Shown: positions 7,452 through 14,561, numbered from the stretch's first letter. The stretch: DNA of 16,667 nucleotides from an uncultured Eubacteriales bacterium (GCA_900548615.1 URKW01000046.1:1-16667), one strand, 5' to 3'. Program-made: numbers and translations. The notes: generated by a model from the letters alone, not told the origin.

Positions 7452-8065
7452 GACCGACCTCCCTGTCCTACCAGACGGATGCCCTGCCAGCTCTGGTCGC
7501 TGCCCACGCTGATGACCAGGAAGGGCTTGGCCTGAATGGCGGAGACCTTCACATAGGGATTCGCCCAGCTGCGGGCGTCATTGGAGCCGGTTCGATTGTC
7601 TCCCATGGGGAAGAAGCAGCCCTCCGGCACGGTAAAGCTCTTGTCGCACTCGGTGACGCCCTTCACCGGCAGGTACTCCTCCTCCAGCTTTTCGCCGTTG
7701 ATATACACGTAGCCGTCGGCAAAGGTGATGGTATCGCCGGGCAGACCGATCACACGCTTGACCAGCACCTTGCCCAGCTCATCGCTCCAGAAGGTGACGA
7801 TATCGCCCCGCTGGGGCACGGGGTCGGCCACGATATAGGGCAGCTGCAGGCCCACCAGCACCGACTTGGTAGGCAGCGTGGTCTCCATGGAGCCGCTGGG
7901 CACCCACGCGATCTGTAAAATAAATTTGAATACGACGAACACCGCCGCCAGAATGAGAATGACCTCCCGCCATTCCTTCCAGAAGCGCTTCAGCGTCATC
8001 TTTTCTTTCTTCTGGGGCAGACCGGCAGACTCCTGCCGCTCTACCCGCTTTCCCTCGTTGTTCAT
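7448..8065 (-). CDS. lepB: LepB/SipS-type signal peptidase I
   Basis: Membrane serine protease that removes signal peptides from exported proteins. It has 205 residues, with a cytoplasmic, charged N-terminus, one membrane span (~34-54), then the catalytic domain outside the cell. The nucleophile is Ser59 in PSGSMETTLP and the general base is Lys103 in VKRVIGLPGD. The closing conserved box is MGDNRTGSNDARSW (154-167). The single span and short size match the Gram-positive type. An AGGAGGG site lies 9 bases upstream of the ATG. Its location between hpt and ftsH is not the usual hpt-ftsH arrangement, and the 4-base overlap with ftsH implies coupled translation. The leader upstream is occupied by the four-hairpin repeat. 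Confidence 0.96.
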   Translation of the reverse strand: MNNEGKRVERQESAGLPQKKEKMTLKRFWKEWREVILILAAVFVVFKFILQIAWVPSGSMETTLPTKSVLVGLQLPYIVADPVPQRGDIVTFWSDELGKVLVKRVIGLPGDTITFADGYVYINGEKLEEEYLPVKGVTECDKSFTVPEGCFFPMGDNRTGSNDARSWANPYVKVSAIQAKPFLVISVGSDQSWQGIRLVGQGGRS

Positions 8066-8117
8066 AGGGCGTCGCCCTCCTGTTCTGTCCGCCTCTCGGC
8101 GGGAAATCGGCCATTCA

Positions 8118-8130
8118 TGACATTTGTCAA
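8118..8130 (-). promoter_or_regulatory. TTGACA-containing small palindrome upstream of lepB
   Basis: A 12-base inverted repeat TGACATTTGTCA holds a perfect TTGACA (-35-like) on the minus strand just beyond the repeat. No acceptable -10 follows at 16-18 bases, so a separate lepB promoter is only a possibility. Confidence 0.25.
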
Positions 8131-8133
8131 AAC

Positions 8134-8292
8134 GCCTCGCAGAGTTCGCGCCCGCAGGCGCGAAATAGTCAAATCATTTTTCTGACGACATGTGCGTCAG
8201 AAAAATTCTTCTCGGCCAGCAAGTGCACCCAGCGGGTGCGTGCAGTCGGCCGCGATCCCCTTTGGCAATGAAATCGTCAGATTTCATGCCAG
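8134..8292 (-). repeat. Four-hairpin intergenic repeat, copy 1 (hpt-lepB)
   Basis: This 159-bp unit recurs at 11508-11665 in the same orientation with about 94% identity by eye. Four stems are visible. Stem a is TTCGCGCC/GGCGCGAA (8145-8164). Stem b is a perfect 11 bp TTTTTCTGACG/CGTCAGAAAAA (8177-8205). Stem c is GCACCC/GGGTGC (8225-8239) inside outer GGCC/GGCC (8214-8251). Stem d is GGC plus ATGAAATC with GATTTCAT plus GCC and one bulged A (8264-8290). In transcript order it starts 2 bases after the hpt stop. It contains no transposase, and the short plus-strand frame through it looks non-coding. Likely a non-autonomous mobile or REP-like element acting as an mRNA structure. Confidence 0.85.
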
Positions 8293-8294
8293 CT

Positions 8295-8849
8295 TTACTT
8301 ACTGTATACCTCCGGCTTCAGCACGCCGATACAGGGATAGTTCCGGTACTGCTGGGCGTAGTCCAGACCGTAGCCCACCACGAACTCATCCGGCACCTCG
8401 AAACCGGCCAGATCGGCGGTAATGGGCTTTTCCCGGCGGGCAGGCTTATCCAGCAGCGTCACGATGGTGATGGAGGCCGCGCCCTTGGTGGTCAGGTAGT
8501 TCTTCAGGAAATACAGCGTGTTGCCGGAATCCAGAATATCCTCCACCACGATGATGTGGCGGCCGGTGATGTCCTTTTGCAGGTCGCGGGTGATCTGCAC
8601 CACGCCGGAGCTCTTGGTGCCGTTGTTGTACGAGGAGACGCCGATGAACTCGATCTCGCTCTTGATCTGCGCCGCCCGCACCAGATCCGCCATGAAAATG
8701 AAGCAGCCCTTCAGCACGCCCACAAAAATGGGATCCTTGTCGTGGAAACGGTCGTACAGCTCGTCGCCCATCTCCCGCACCCGCTTCTGCAGCTGCTCCT
8801 CCGACATCAAAACCTTCAAGATGTCCTGCTCCATGTTGCTTTTACCCAT
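8295..8849 (-). CDS. hpt: Hypoxanthine phosphoribosyltransferase
   Basis: Purine salvage enzyme joining hypoxanthine (and usually guanine) to PRPP to give IMP or GMP. The 184-residue length is standard. The PRPP-binding loop is VVEDILDSGNT (101-111), the LKG turn is at 47-49, the flexible loop has SSYNNGTKSSG (72-82), and the nucleobase pocket region is VVGYGLDYAQQYRN (157-170). The start ATG is supported by AAGGAGG 9 bases upstream. It overlaps the end of tilS by 8 bases, indicating coupled translation. tilS-hpt is a conserved pair in Firmicutes. The gene ends directly before repeat copy 1. Confidence 0.97.
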   Translation of the reverse strand: MGKSNMEQDILKVLMSEEQLQKRVREMGDELYDRFHDKDPIFVGVLKGCFIFMADLVRAAQIKSEIEFIGVSSYNNGTKSSGVVQITRDLQKDITGRHIIVVEDILDSGNTLYFLKNYLTTKGAASITIVTLLDKPARREKPITADLAGFEVPDEFVVGYGLDYAQQYRNYPCIGVLKPEVYSK

Positions 8850-10119
8850 TCCCGGTATCCTCCTTATGGTTTTCTCGTTTGTTGATGATGATTTTTATGC
8901 TTTCGCCGTTTTCCGGCGATACTCTCTCTCCAACGCCGTACACAGCGTAAGGCGCTCCGTCCACGCACACCACGGGGGCGGCGTCCCGCCGCTCCGGGGG
9001 AATGCCCGCGTCGCTGAACAGCCGCTTGAGACTGCGACTGCCCCGTCCCACGGTCATGCGGTCGGCGCTGCTCCACGTCCGGACGGTCACACGGCGGCTC
9101 TCGCCGCCCCGCAGGGTGATATCGAAATCTCCCCAGCGGTTCACGCCCTGCCGCAGTGTCATTTCCGGCGGCGGCTCCTGACGAACCGTCAGCCGCAGCC
9201 AGCCATCCCGGCACACGGCCCGCAGACCGCCGGGCAGCGCCAGTAGGCCGCCGCTTTCCGCCAGCGCCAGCAGCGCCTGGATGTGAGCCGCGCCCACATC
9301 CTTTTTCCCGGTGGGCGTCCGCTCTAGCAGCAGCCGCATCACGCGGCTGCGCAGCGCCTCCGGCGCGGACAGCAGCCGCGCCGTCTCCACCGCCATGCCC
9401 GACGGCGGCAGATATTCCGCCGCCAGCGTGTCCAGATAGCCGTTCTCCCGCCGCAGGATCTCCGCCGTGCGGCCGATGGCTTTCGTCAGCGCGGGATTGA
9501 TGGTCTCCAGCCGGGGCCACAGCTCCCGCCGCAGACGGTTGCGGGCGTAGTGGGTATCCTCGTTGGTGCTGTCCTCCACGTGGGACAGCCCGTTTTCCTG
9601 TAAATAGTCCTCGATCTCGGCGCGGCTGGTTTGCAGCAGAGGCCGCACGATACGGCCACGCACCGGCGGAATGCCGCCCAGCCCCTCCGGCCCTGTGCCC
9701 CGCAGCAGGTTCAGCAGCACTGTTTCCGCCTGATCCTGGGCGTGGTGGGCGGTAGCGATCCGGTCGGCGCCGATGGCGTCCGCCGTGCGGAACAAAAACT
9801 CGTACCGCAGCCGCCGTCCCGTTTCCTCCACGCCAAGGCCCCAGCGTGCCGCCGTCTCATAGACCGGCGCGGCCTCGGTATAGAACGCGACCCCCAGCGT
9901 CCGGCACAGCTCACGGACGAAATCCTCGTCCCGCCGGGCCTCGGGCCGCATTTGGTGGTTCAGATGGCCCGCCGCCACGGTGAAGCCGCGCTGCGGCGCG
10001 ATGGCCGCCAGATAGTGCAGCAGGCACACGGAGTCCCGCCCGCCGGACACGGCGCACAGCAGCACGCCGCCTTTCGGCGGCAGCATGCCCCACCGTTCCA
10101 TCCAGGGAAGCAGATCCAT
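8842..10119 (-). CDS. tilS: TilS: tRNA(Ile)-lysidine synthetase
   Basis: Essential enzyme that attaches lysine to C34 of the CAU-anticodon isoleucine tRNA using ATP, switching it from Met to Ile identity and AUG to AUA decoding. The 425 residues contain the PP-loop SGGRDS (25-30), where most family members have SGGxDS. They also have HLNHQMR (52-58), ATAHHAQDQAET (122-133), VEDSTNEDTHYARNRLR (181-197), a linker domain, and a C-terminal TilS domain ending near LKRLFSDAGIPPERRD (364-379). It begins 3 bases after the dnaB stop with a GAGGGG ribosome binding site inside the dnaB end, and overlaps hpt by 8 bases. Confidence 0.96.
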   Translation of the reverse strand: MDLLPWMERWGMLPPKGGVLLCAVSGGRDSVCLLHYLAAIAPQRGFTVAAGHLNHQMRPEARRDEDFVRELCRTLGVAFYTEAAPVYETAARWGLGVEETGRRLRYEFLFRTADAIGADRIATAHHAQDQAETVLLNLLRGTGPEGLGGIPPVRGRIVRPLLQTSRAEIEDYLQENGLSHVEDSTNEDTHYARNRLRRELWPRLETINPALTKAIGRTAEILRRENGYLDTLAAEYLPPSGMAVETARLLSAPEALRSRVMRLLLERTPTGKKDVGAAHIQALLALAESGGLLALPGGLRAVCRDGWLRLTVRQEPPPEMTLRQGVNRWGDFDITLRGGESRRVTVRTWSSADRMTVGRGSRSLKRLFSDAGIPPERRDAAPVVCVDGAPYAVYGVGERVSPENGESIKIIINKRENHKEDTGNG

Positions 10120-10122
10120 GGC

Positions 10123-11469
10123 TCACCCCTCGTCGTCGCCGTAGCGGTTTTCCAGCGTGCCGAAGGCGGTATACTCCGGCATCCACCGCAGCTCCACCTT
10201 GCCGGTTTCGCCGTGGCGGTTCTTGGCCACGATGCACTCGGCGATGTTGTGCTTCTCCGAGTCCTTATTATAATAGTCGTCGCGGTACAGAAACATGACG
10301 ATATCGGCGTCCTGCTCGATGGCGCCGGATTCACGCAAATCGGACAGCATGGGCCGCTTGTCGTCGCGCTTTTCGTTGGCGCGGCTCAGCTGGGAAAGGC
10401 ACAGCACCGGCACCTGCAATTCCTTGGCCATGATCTTCAGCATACGGCTGATATCGGACACCGCCTGCTGGCGGTTCTCGCCGGAATAGCCCTTGCCGCC
10501 GGCGCTGGTCATCAATTGCAGATAGTCGATGACCACCAGCCCCAGATTGTCCAGACGGCGGCACTTGGCGTTCATGTCCGCCGCCGTCAGCAGGGGATTG
10601 TCGTCGATGCGGATATCCATGCGGCTGAGATTAGAGGCCGCCTCGGCGATCCGCTGCCAGTCGCTCTCCCGCAGGTTGCCGGTGGTCAGGCGGGTGTTCT
10701 CCACCAGTCCCTCGGCGGCGATCAGGCGGGTGACCAGCTGCTCGCGGGACATTTCCAGCGAGAAGATGGCCACGGTCTTGCCGGAATCTCTCGCCGCTGA
10801 CAGCGCCACGTTCAGCGCCATACTGGTCTTTCCCATACCGGGACGGGCCGCCAGCAGCAGCAGGTCGGACTTGTTCAGGCCGTTGATCTTGCCGTCCACA
10901 GCGGAAAATCCGGTGGACAGCCCCGGCAGCTCGTTGCCGCTGTTGGACAGCTCCTCCAGCCGGTTCATCACGTCCTGTAAGATCTGGCTGACCGGCACCA
11001 TGTTCTGGGCGCTGCGGCCCCGGCGAATGGCGTACACCTTCTGCTCCGCCGATTCCAGCATGTCGGCGGCGGAAGCGCCGCCCTCCTGCACCATGGCGGT
11101 GATGTTGGCGGCGGCGGTGGCCACCTGCCGCATCAGCGCCTTGTCCCGGACGATCTTCACATACTCGCCCACGTTGGCGGAGGTAGGCGTCACCTCCATC
11201 AATTGCAGCAGGTAGGGCCGCGTGGCGTCGGTGTACAGGCCGTTTTTCTCCATCTCGCTGGCAACGGTCACGCCGTCCACCGGCTGGGAATAGACAAACA
11301 TGTGGGCGATGGTCTCGAAGATCTCGCGGTTCTGCCGCAGGTAGAAGTCCTCCGCCTGCAGCTGATCCATCACGTCCTTCACGCAGTCGCCGTCGATCAG
11401 CATGGAGCCAAGCACCGCCTGCTCCGCCTCGGCGGAGTGGGGCATGCCCCGCATCAATAGTTCGTCCAT
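10123..11469 (-). CDS. dnaB: Replicative DNA helicase DnaB (DnaC in Bacillus naming)
   Basis: Hexameric 5'-3' helicase that unwinds DNA at the replication fork. Numbering is from the upstream GTG (two codons earlier). The N-terminal DnaB domain begins PHSAEAEQAVLGSMLID (12-28). The RecA-like motor has ARPGMGKTS (210-218), SLEMSREQL (239-247), Walker B VVIDYLQL (314-321) and SQLSRANEKR (361-370). The C-terminal arginine-finger region is RESGAIEQDADIVMFLYR (381-398). No intein interrupts it. I prefer the ATG at 11469 (448 residues) because AGGCAGG sits about 7 bases upstream. A GTG at 11475 is also possible (450 residues). It follows rplI after a repeat-filled gap and leads directly into tilS. 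Confidence 0.96.
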   Translation of the reverse strand: MDELLMRGMPHSAEAEQAVLGSMLIDGDCVKDVMDQLQAEDFYLRQNREIFETIAHMFVYSQPVDGVTVASEMEKNGLYTDATRPYLLQLMEVTPTSANVGEYVKIVRDKALMRQVATAAANITAMVQEGGASAADMLESAEQKVYAIRRGRSAQNMVPVSQILQDVMNRLEELSNSGNELPGLSTGFSAVDGKINGLNKSDLLLLAARPGMGKTSMALNVALSAARDSGKTVAIFSLEMSREQLVTRLIAAEGLVENTRLTTGNLRESDWQRIAEAASNLSRMDIRIDDNPLLTAADMNAKCRRLDNLGLVVIDYLQLMTSAGGKGYSGENRQQAVSDISRMLKIMAKELQVPVLCLSQLSRANEKRDDKRPMLSDLRESGAIEQDADIVMFLYRDDYYNKDSEKHNIAECIVAKNRHGETGKVELRWMPEYTAFGTLENRYGDDEG

Positions 11470-11495
11470 TGTCACACCTGCCTTTCGTGGGGGGC

Positions 11496-11509
11496 GCTTT
11501 TATAAAAGC
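11496..11509. repeat. Perfect 14-base palindrome at the edge of repeat copy 2
   Basis: GCTTTTATAAAAGC is its own reverse complement, and its last two bases overlap the edge of the four-hairpin repeat. It sits upstream of the dnaB ribosome binding site. It could be a protein-binding site or part of an insertion target. Copy 1 does not have it. Confidence 0.45.
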
Positions 11510-11665
11510 CTCGCAGAGTTCGCGCCCGCAGGCGCGAAAAAATTAAATCATTTTTCTGACGACATGCGCGTCAGAAAAATTCTTCTCGGCCAGCAAGTGC
11601 ACCCATCGGGTGCGCGCAGTCGGCCGCAATCCCTTTTGGCAATGAAATCGAAGATTTCATGCCAG
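11508..11665 (-). repeat. Four-hairpin intergenic repeat, copy 2 (rplI-dnaB)
   Basis: This 158-bp sister of the unit at 8134-8292 differs by about nine substitutions and one single-base length change. All four stems keep their pairing. Many differences fall in loops: ACATGTG versus ACATGCG in stem b, AGC versus ATC in stem c, GTCA versus GAA in stem d. In transcript order it begins 6 bases after the rplI stop codon and ends shortly before the dnaB leader. Its orientation relative to transcription is the same as copy 1. Confidence 0.85.
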
Positions 11666-11671
11666 TAAATT

Positions 11672-12121
11672 TTACTTCTCCTCGATGACCAGCACGTTCA
11701 CGATACCGCTGATCTCAAAGCCCAGCTTGGCCTTCACCTGATAGCTGCCAAAGGACTTGATGGGCTCGTCGATGACCAGCTTCTTGCTGTCCACGTCCAT
11801 GTCGTACTGGGCCTTCAGGGCGTCGGCAATGGCGGCGCTGGTGACGGCGCCGAACAGCTTGCCCTCGCTGCCGCCCTTGGCGGCGATCTTCACCTGGCAG
11901 CCCTGCAGCTTCTCGGCGATGGCCTCGGCAGCCGCCTTGGCCTCGGCGTCGGCCTTGGCCTTGGCCTTGTCGCGCAGCTTCATGGTGTTCACCGCGTCGG
12001 CAGTGGCGGGCACCGCCACACCCCGGGGGATCAGGTAGTTGCGGGCGTAGCCCTCGGCGGCCTCGATCATCTGGCCCTTCTTGCCCTTGCCCCGCACATC
12101 CTGCGTCAAAATCACTTTCAT
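11672..12121 (-). CDS. rplI: 50S ribosomal protein L9
   Basis: Large-subunit protein bound near the base of the L1 stalk, contributing to reading-frame fidelity. The 149-residue length is typical. The N-terminal RNA-binding domain has MKVILTQDVRGKGKKGQ (1-17) and the family signature region AEGYARNYLIPRGVAVPAT (22-40). A long Ala/Lys/Glu helix (about 50-77) connects to the C-terminal domain, which includes GGSEGKLFGAVTS. An AGGAGG site lies 8 bases upstream of the ATG. It follows gdpP after a MITE-like element; gdpP-rplI-dnaB is the conserved Firmicutes order. Confidence 0.98.
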   Translation of the reverse strand: MKVILTQDVRGKGKKGQMIEAAEGYARNYLIPRGVAVPATADAVNTMKLRDKAKAKADAEAKAAAEAIAEKLQGCQVKIAAKGGSEGKLFGAVTSAAIADALKAQYDMDVDSKKLVIDEPIKSFGSYQVKAKLGFEISGIVNVLVIEEK

Positions 12122-12190
12122 TGGTATGTCCTCCTAATGTCAGATTGGTTGGTTTCTGTTGTAGAATGGGCTTTCGGTATACGACCGCAC

Positions 12191-12424
12191 CCCAAAGCCT
12201 CCCTCTGTGAGGGAGGTGTCAACGCAAAGCGTTGACGGAGGGAGAGAACAAAACGCTTAAATTCTCTCCCCCAGTCACCTCCGGTGACAGTTCCTGTTGT
12301 GGTACCCAAAATTTCGCTGCGGCATTTAAGCCGCCGAAATTTTGACCACGGCCACTCGCTCACCTCGCTTTATCTGCCACTGGCAGCGCTCGGATCGCTC
12401 CCCCCTCTCAGAGGGGGCCTTGGG
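12191..12424. mobile_element. MITE-like element made of tandem hairpins (gdpP-rplI gap)
   Basis: The ends are imperfect inverted repeats: the left reads CCCAAAGCCTCCCTCTG and the right, reversed, reads CCCAAGGCCCCCTCTG. Each end is itself a hairpin (CCTCCCTC/GAGGGAGG, 12198-12216; CCCCCTC/GAGGGGG, 12401-12417). Inside are GTCAACGC/GCGTTGAC (12218-12236), GGGAGAGAA/TTCTCTCCC (12240-12270), GTCACC/GGTGAC (12274-12288) and a long stem from GTGGT/ACCAC through AAAATTTCG/CGAAATTTT to GCGGC/GCCGC (12299-12349). A short CTGCC/GGCAG stem follows (12374-12386). There is no transposase; a small minus-strand frame here is not convincing. The style matches abundant palindromic repeats I associate with gut Clostridia, but the family cannot be named from sequence alone. 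Confidence 0.7.
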
Positions 12425-12431
12425 AATTTCC

Positions 12432-14417
12432 TCAATCCTCAAAATATTGATCAATGGCCGCCAGCAGCTTCTCCTTGGCCTCGGCCACGGTGATGCCCTT
12501 TGCCTGTCCGCCTGCCGTGGTGGAGTTGCCGCCGCCGCCCAGCGCTTCCAGGATCACCTGCACGTTCACCTCTCCCAGGGACCGGGCGGACATGTACACG
12601 CCGTCGTCCTTCCGGTACAGCACGAAGGAGGCCCGGATGCCCCGGATGGTCAGCAGCTCATCCGCTGCCTTGGCCGCTGTGACGCGGTCATAGGCCTCGT
12701 CCGCCGCCACCACGGCGATATCCCCGTGGTAGATCTGGGCCTGCCGCATGATGGCGTAGCGGGTCACCATGGCGTCAAGGTCGCTCTGGAACATCCGCTG
12801 CACGTCCTGGGTATCCGCTCCGGCGCGGCGCAGGTACGCCGCCGCCTCAAAGGTGCGTCCGCCGGTGCGGTTGGTGAAGTTCTTGGTATCCAGCACCACG
12901 CCCGCCAGCAGTGCCTCCGCCTCACACTTGAGGATATCGGTGGGCTCCAGCAGATACTGCATCAGCTCCGTCACCAGCTCACTGGCGGAGCTGGCGTAGG
13001 GCTCGTGATAGTTCAGGGTCATCTTGTCGATGTAGCTGCTGCCCCGGCGGTGATGGTCGATGACCGCCACGCGGTTGCAGCTCTCCAGCAGCGGCTCGGA
13101 CTCCACGCTGTCGGGACGGTTGGTGTCCACCACCACCAGCAGAGTATCCGGCTGGGCGTGGAGAAACGCCGTTTCCCCGGCCACGAACACCCCGGCGTAC
13201 TCCGGCATCTGCTGCAAAGCCCGCAGCACCGGATGGGCGGCGTTATTTTCGGTATCGATGACGATCTGGGCCTTTTTGCCCAGCTTGCGGCTGATGCAGC
13301 AGATACCCGCCGCCGCACCCAGCGAATCCATGTCGGCGTACTTGTGGCCCATGACGTAGACGTTCCGGGCGTCCTGCACCAGCTCCCGCAGCGCGTTGGC
13401 CATGACGCGGGACTTTACCTTGGTGCGCTTTTCGGTGGTCTTGGAGCGGCCGCCGTAGAACTCAAAGTTGTTCCGATCCTTCACCACCGCCTGATCGCCG
13501 CCCCGGCTCAGGGCCATTTCCAGCGCCAGATCGGCGTTTTTGAACAGGCCGTCAAAGCTGTCGCCGTCCCGGCCCACGCCGATGGACAGCGTGGCGCTGA
13601 CGCCGCCGCTCTCCACCGTGCGGACGCTGTCCAGCACGTCGAACTTCTTCTCAGCGTAGGTGGAGAAATCCTTCTCCTCCATCACGAACAGATACCGGTC
13701 GCGGTCATAGCCCAGCAGCAAGCCGCCGCTGTCGGCGCACCAGTCGTTGAGCTTTCCCTCGATATCCGCCAGCAGCGCCGAGCGCTTGCTTTCCGGACAG
13801 GCCTTCATCAGATCCTCGTAGTTGTCGATCATCAGAATCGCCACGGTGGGACGGGTCATGTCCAGCGTCTGGCGCATCTGCTCCGCCTCGGTAATGTCCA
13901 GCCAGTAGGTAGTGGCCAGCATATTGTGGTCGCCCTTCAGCTCGTCGGGATGGCTCAGCGCGCCGAACACCCGGTAGGTGCGGTGGTTCCACACCACGTA
14001 TTCCGGCGCTTCCCGCTTGCCCTCCAGCAGCCAGTGGCTGTCAAACCCCGGCACGGCGTCCGCCACCGTCACCTCAAACAGCTTATCCTTCAGCCCCGTC
14101 AGACCCACGAATCGGTCGTTGCCCCACAGGATCTCGCCGGTGTTCAGGTCGAACACCAGCATAGGCAGCGGTGCGTACAGCATGTTGCTGGAGCGGGCGG
14201 TATCCATGCCGCCGCTGACGCGATCCAGATACTGCCGCACGCTGTGCTGCGCCATGCGGTTGCGCCGCACGCCCACATACAGCACCAGCGCCGACACCAG
14301 CGCCTCGGCCACCGCCAGCAGCGGCGAAAAGGGAAAGGCGGCGATCACAAAGGCGGCCAGGCACATACCGTACAGCATGATATTGGTGCGGAAGCCGCGG
14401 ATCAGCTTTTTACTCAA
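12432..14417 (-). CDS. gdpP: GdpP-type cyclic di-AMP phosphodiesterase
   Basis: Membrane enzyme that hydrolyses c-di-AMP, controlling potassium, turgor and wall homeostasis. Numbered from an upstream GTG (14426; 664 residues), it has two membrane spans (~14-53), a PAS-like domain (~80-180), a degenerate GGDEF domain (~190-320, with GYDRDRYLF where GGDEF would be) and a DHH-DHHA1 catalytic region. Metal ligands look intact: GHKYADMDS (360-368), VVDTN (432-436), DHH (457-459) and LDTKN (512-516). The DHHA1 glycine motif reads GGGGNSTTAGG, with Asn634 where His is usual. I choose a TTG start at 14417 (codon 4; 661 residues), because GAGGTG lies 6 bases upstream while the GTG falls inside that ribosome binding site. 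A near-consensus promoter is upstream. Confidence 0.93.
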   Translation of the reverse strand: MSKKLIRGFRTNIMLYGMCLAAFVIAAFPFSPLLAVAEALVSALVLYVGVRRNRMAQHSVRQYLDRVSGGMDTARSSNMLYAPLPMLVFDLNTGEILWGNDRFVGLTGLKDKLFEVTVADAVPGFDSHWLLEGKREAPEYVVWNHRTYRVFGALSHPDELKGDHNMLATTYWLDITEAEQMRQTLDMTRPTVAILMIDNYEDLMKACPESKRSALLADIEGKLNDWCADSGGLLLGYDRDRYLFVMEEKDFSTYAEKKFDVLDSVRTVESGGVSATLSIGVGRDGDSFDGLFKNADLALEMALSRGGDQAVVKDRNNFEFYGGRSKTTEKRTKVKSRVMANALRELVQDARNVYVMGHKYADMDSLGAAAGICCISRKLGKKAQIVIDTENNAAHPVLRALQQMPEYAGVFVAGETAFLHAQPDTLLVVVDTNRPDSVESEPLLESCNRVAVIDHHRRGSSYIDKMTLNYHEPYASSASELVTELMQYLLEPTDILKCEAEALLAGVVLDTKNFTNRTGGRTFEAAAYLRRAGADTQDVQRMFQSDLDAMVTRYAIMRQAQIYHGDIAVVAADEAYDRVTAAKAADELLTIRGIRASFVLYRKDDGVYMSARSLGEVNVQVILEALGGGGNSTTAGGQAKGITVAEAKEKLLAAIDQYFED

Positions 14418-14427
14418 GCAGGACACC
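14418..14427 (-). promoter_or_regulatory. Ribosome binding site deciding a TTG start for gdpP
   Basis: On the minus strand GAGGTG is followed by TCCTGC and then TTG. The nearest in-frame GTG is part of the GAGGTG itself and has no other purine-rich site at correct spacing. An ATG just upstream is out of frame and meets a stop after five codons. Confidence 0.6.
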
Positions 14428-14512
14428 TCATTTCAACTTCAATGGGGAATATCGGGAAACGGTCACCTCAGGCTTCAGATGGTGATACCACTCCAAATTA
14501 CAATCATTGCTT

Positions 14513-14541
14513 ATTATATCACACCTTTTCCGTTATCTCAA
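14513..14541 (-). promoter_or_regulatory. Strong sigma-A promoter of gdpP
   Basis: On the minus strand TTGAGA (14536-14541) and a perfect TATAAT (14513-14518) are separated by exactly 17 bases, with a TGA extended -10 just before TATAAT. The predicted start is near 14506, giving an untranslated leader of about 90 bases before gdpP. It is the only strong promoter I can see for the gdpP-to-ftsH series. Confidence 0.85.
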
Positions 14542-14561
14542 CAGCAAAAACGCTCTTTTTT

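Noticed and set aside
5562..7535. Very long plus-strand open frame opposite ftsH
   Set aside because: It is the antisense shadow of ftsH, full of His/Gln/Gly/Val runs created by GC-rich codons of the real gene.
8190..8885. Plus-strand frame opposite hpt that begins inside repeat copy 1
   Set aside because: The first part is the repeat, where differences between copies all alter residues, and the rest is antisense to hpt.
8134..11665. Reading the two repeats as a CRISPR or as ends of a composite transposon
   Set aside because: There are only two distant copies, with conserved housekeeping genes in standard order between them and no transposase.
12125..12185. A separate rplI promoter after the MITE-like element
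   Set aside because: Only a lone TATACC-like hexamer is seen, with no -35 at 16-18 bases; read-through from gdpP is simpler.
12118..12363. 81-codon minus-strand frame inside the MITE-like element
   Set aside because: It is made of hairpin arms, has no ribosome binding site, and overlaps the rplI start.
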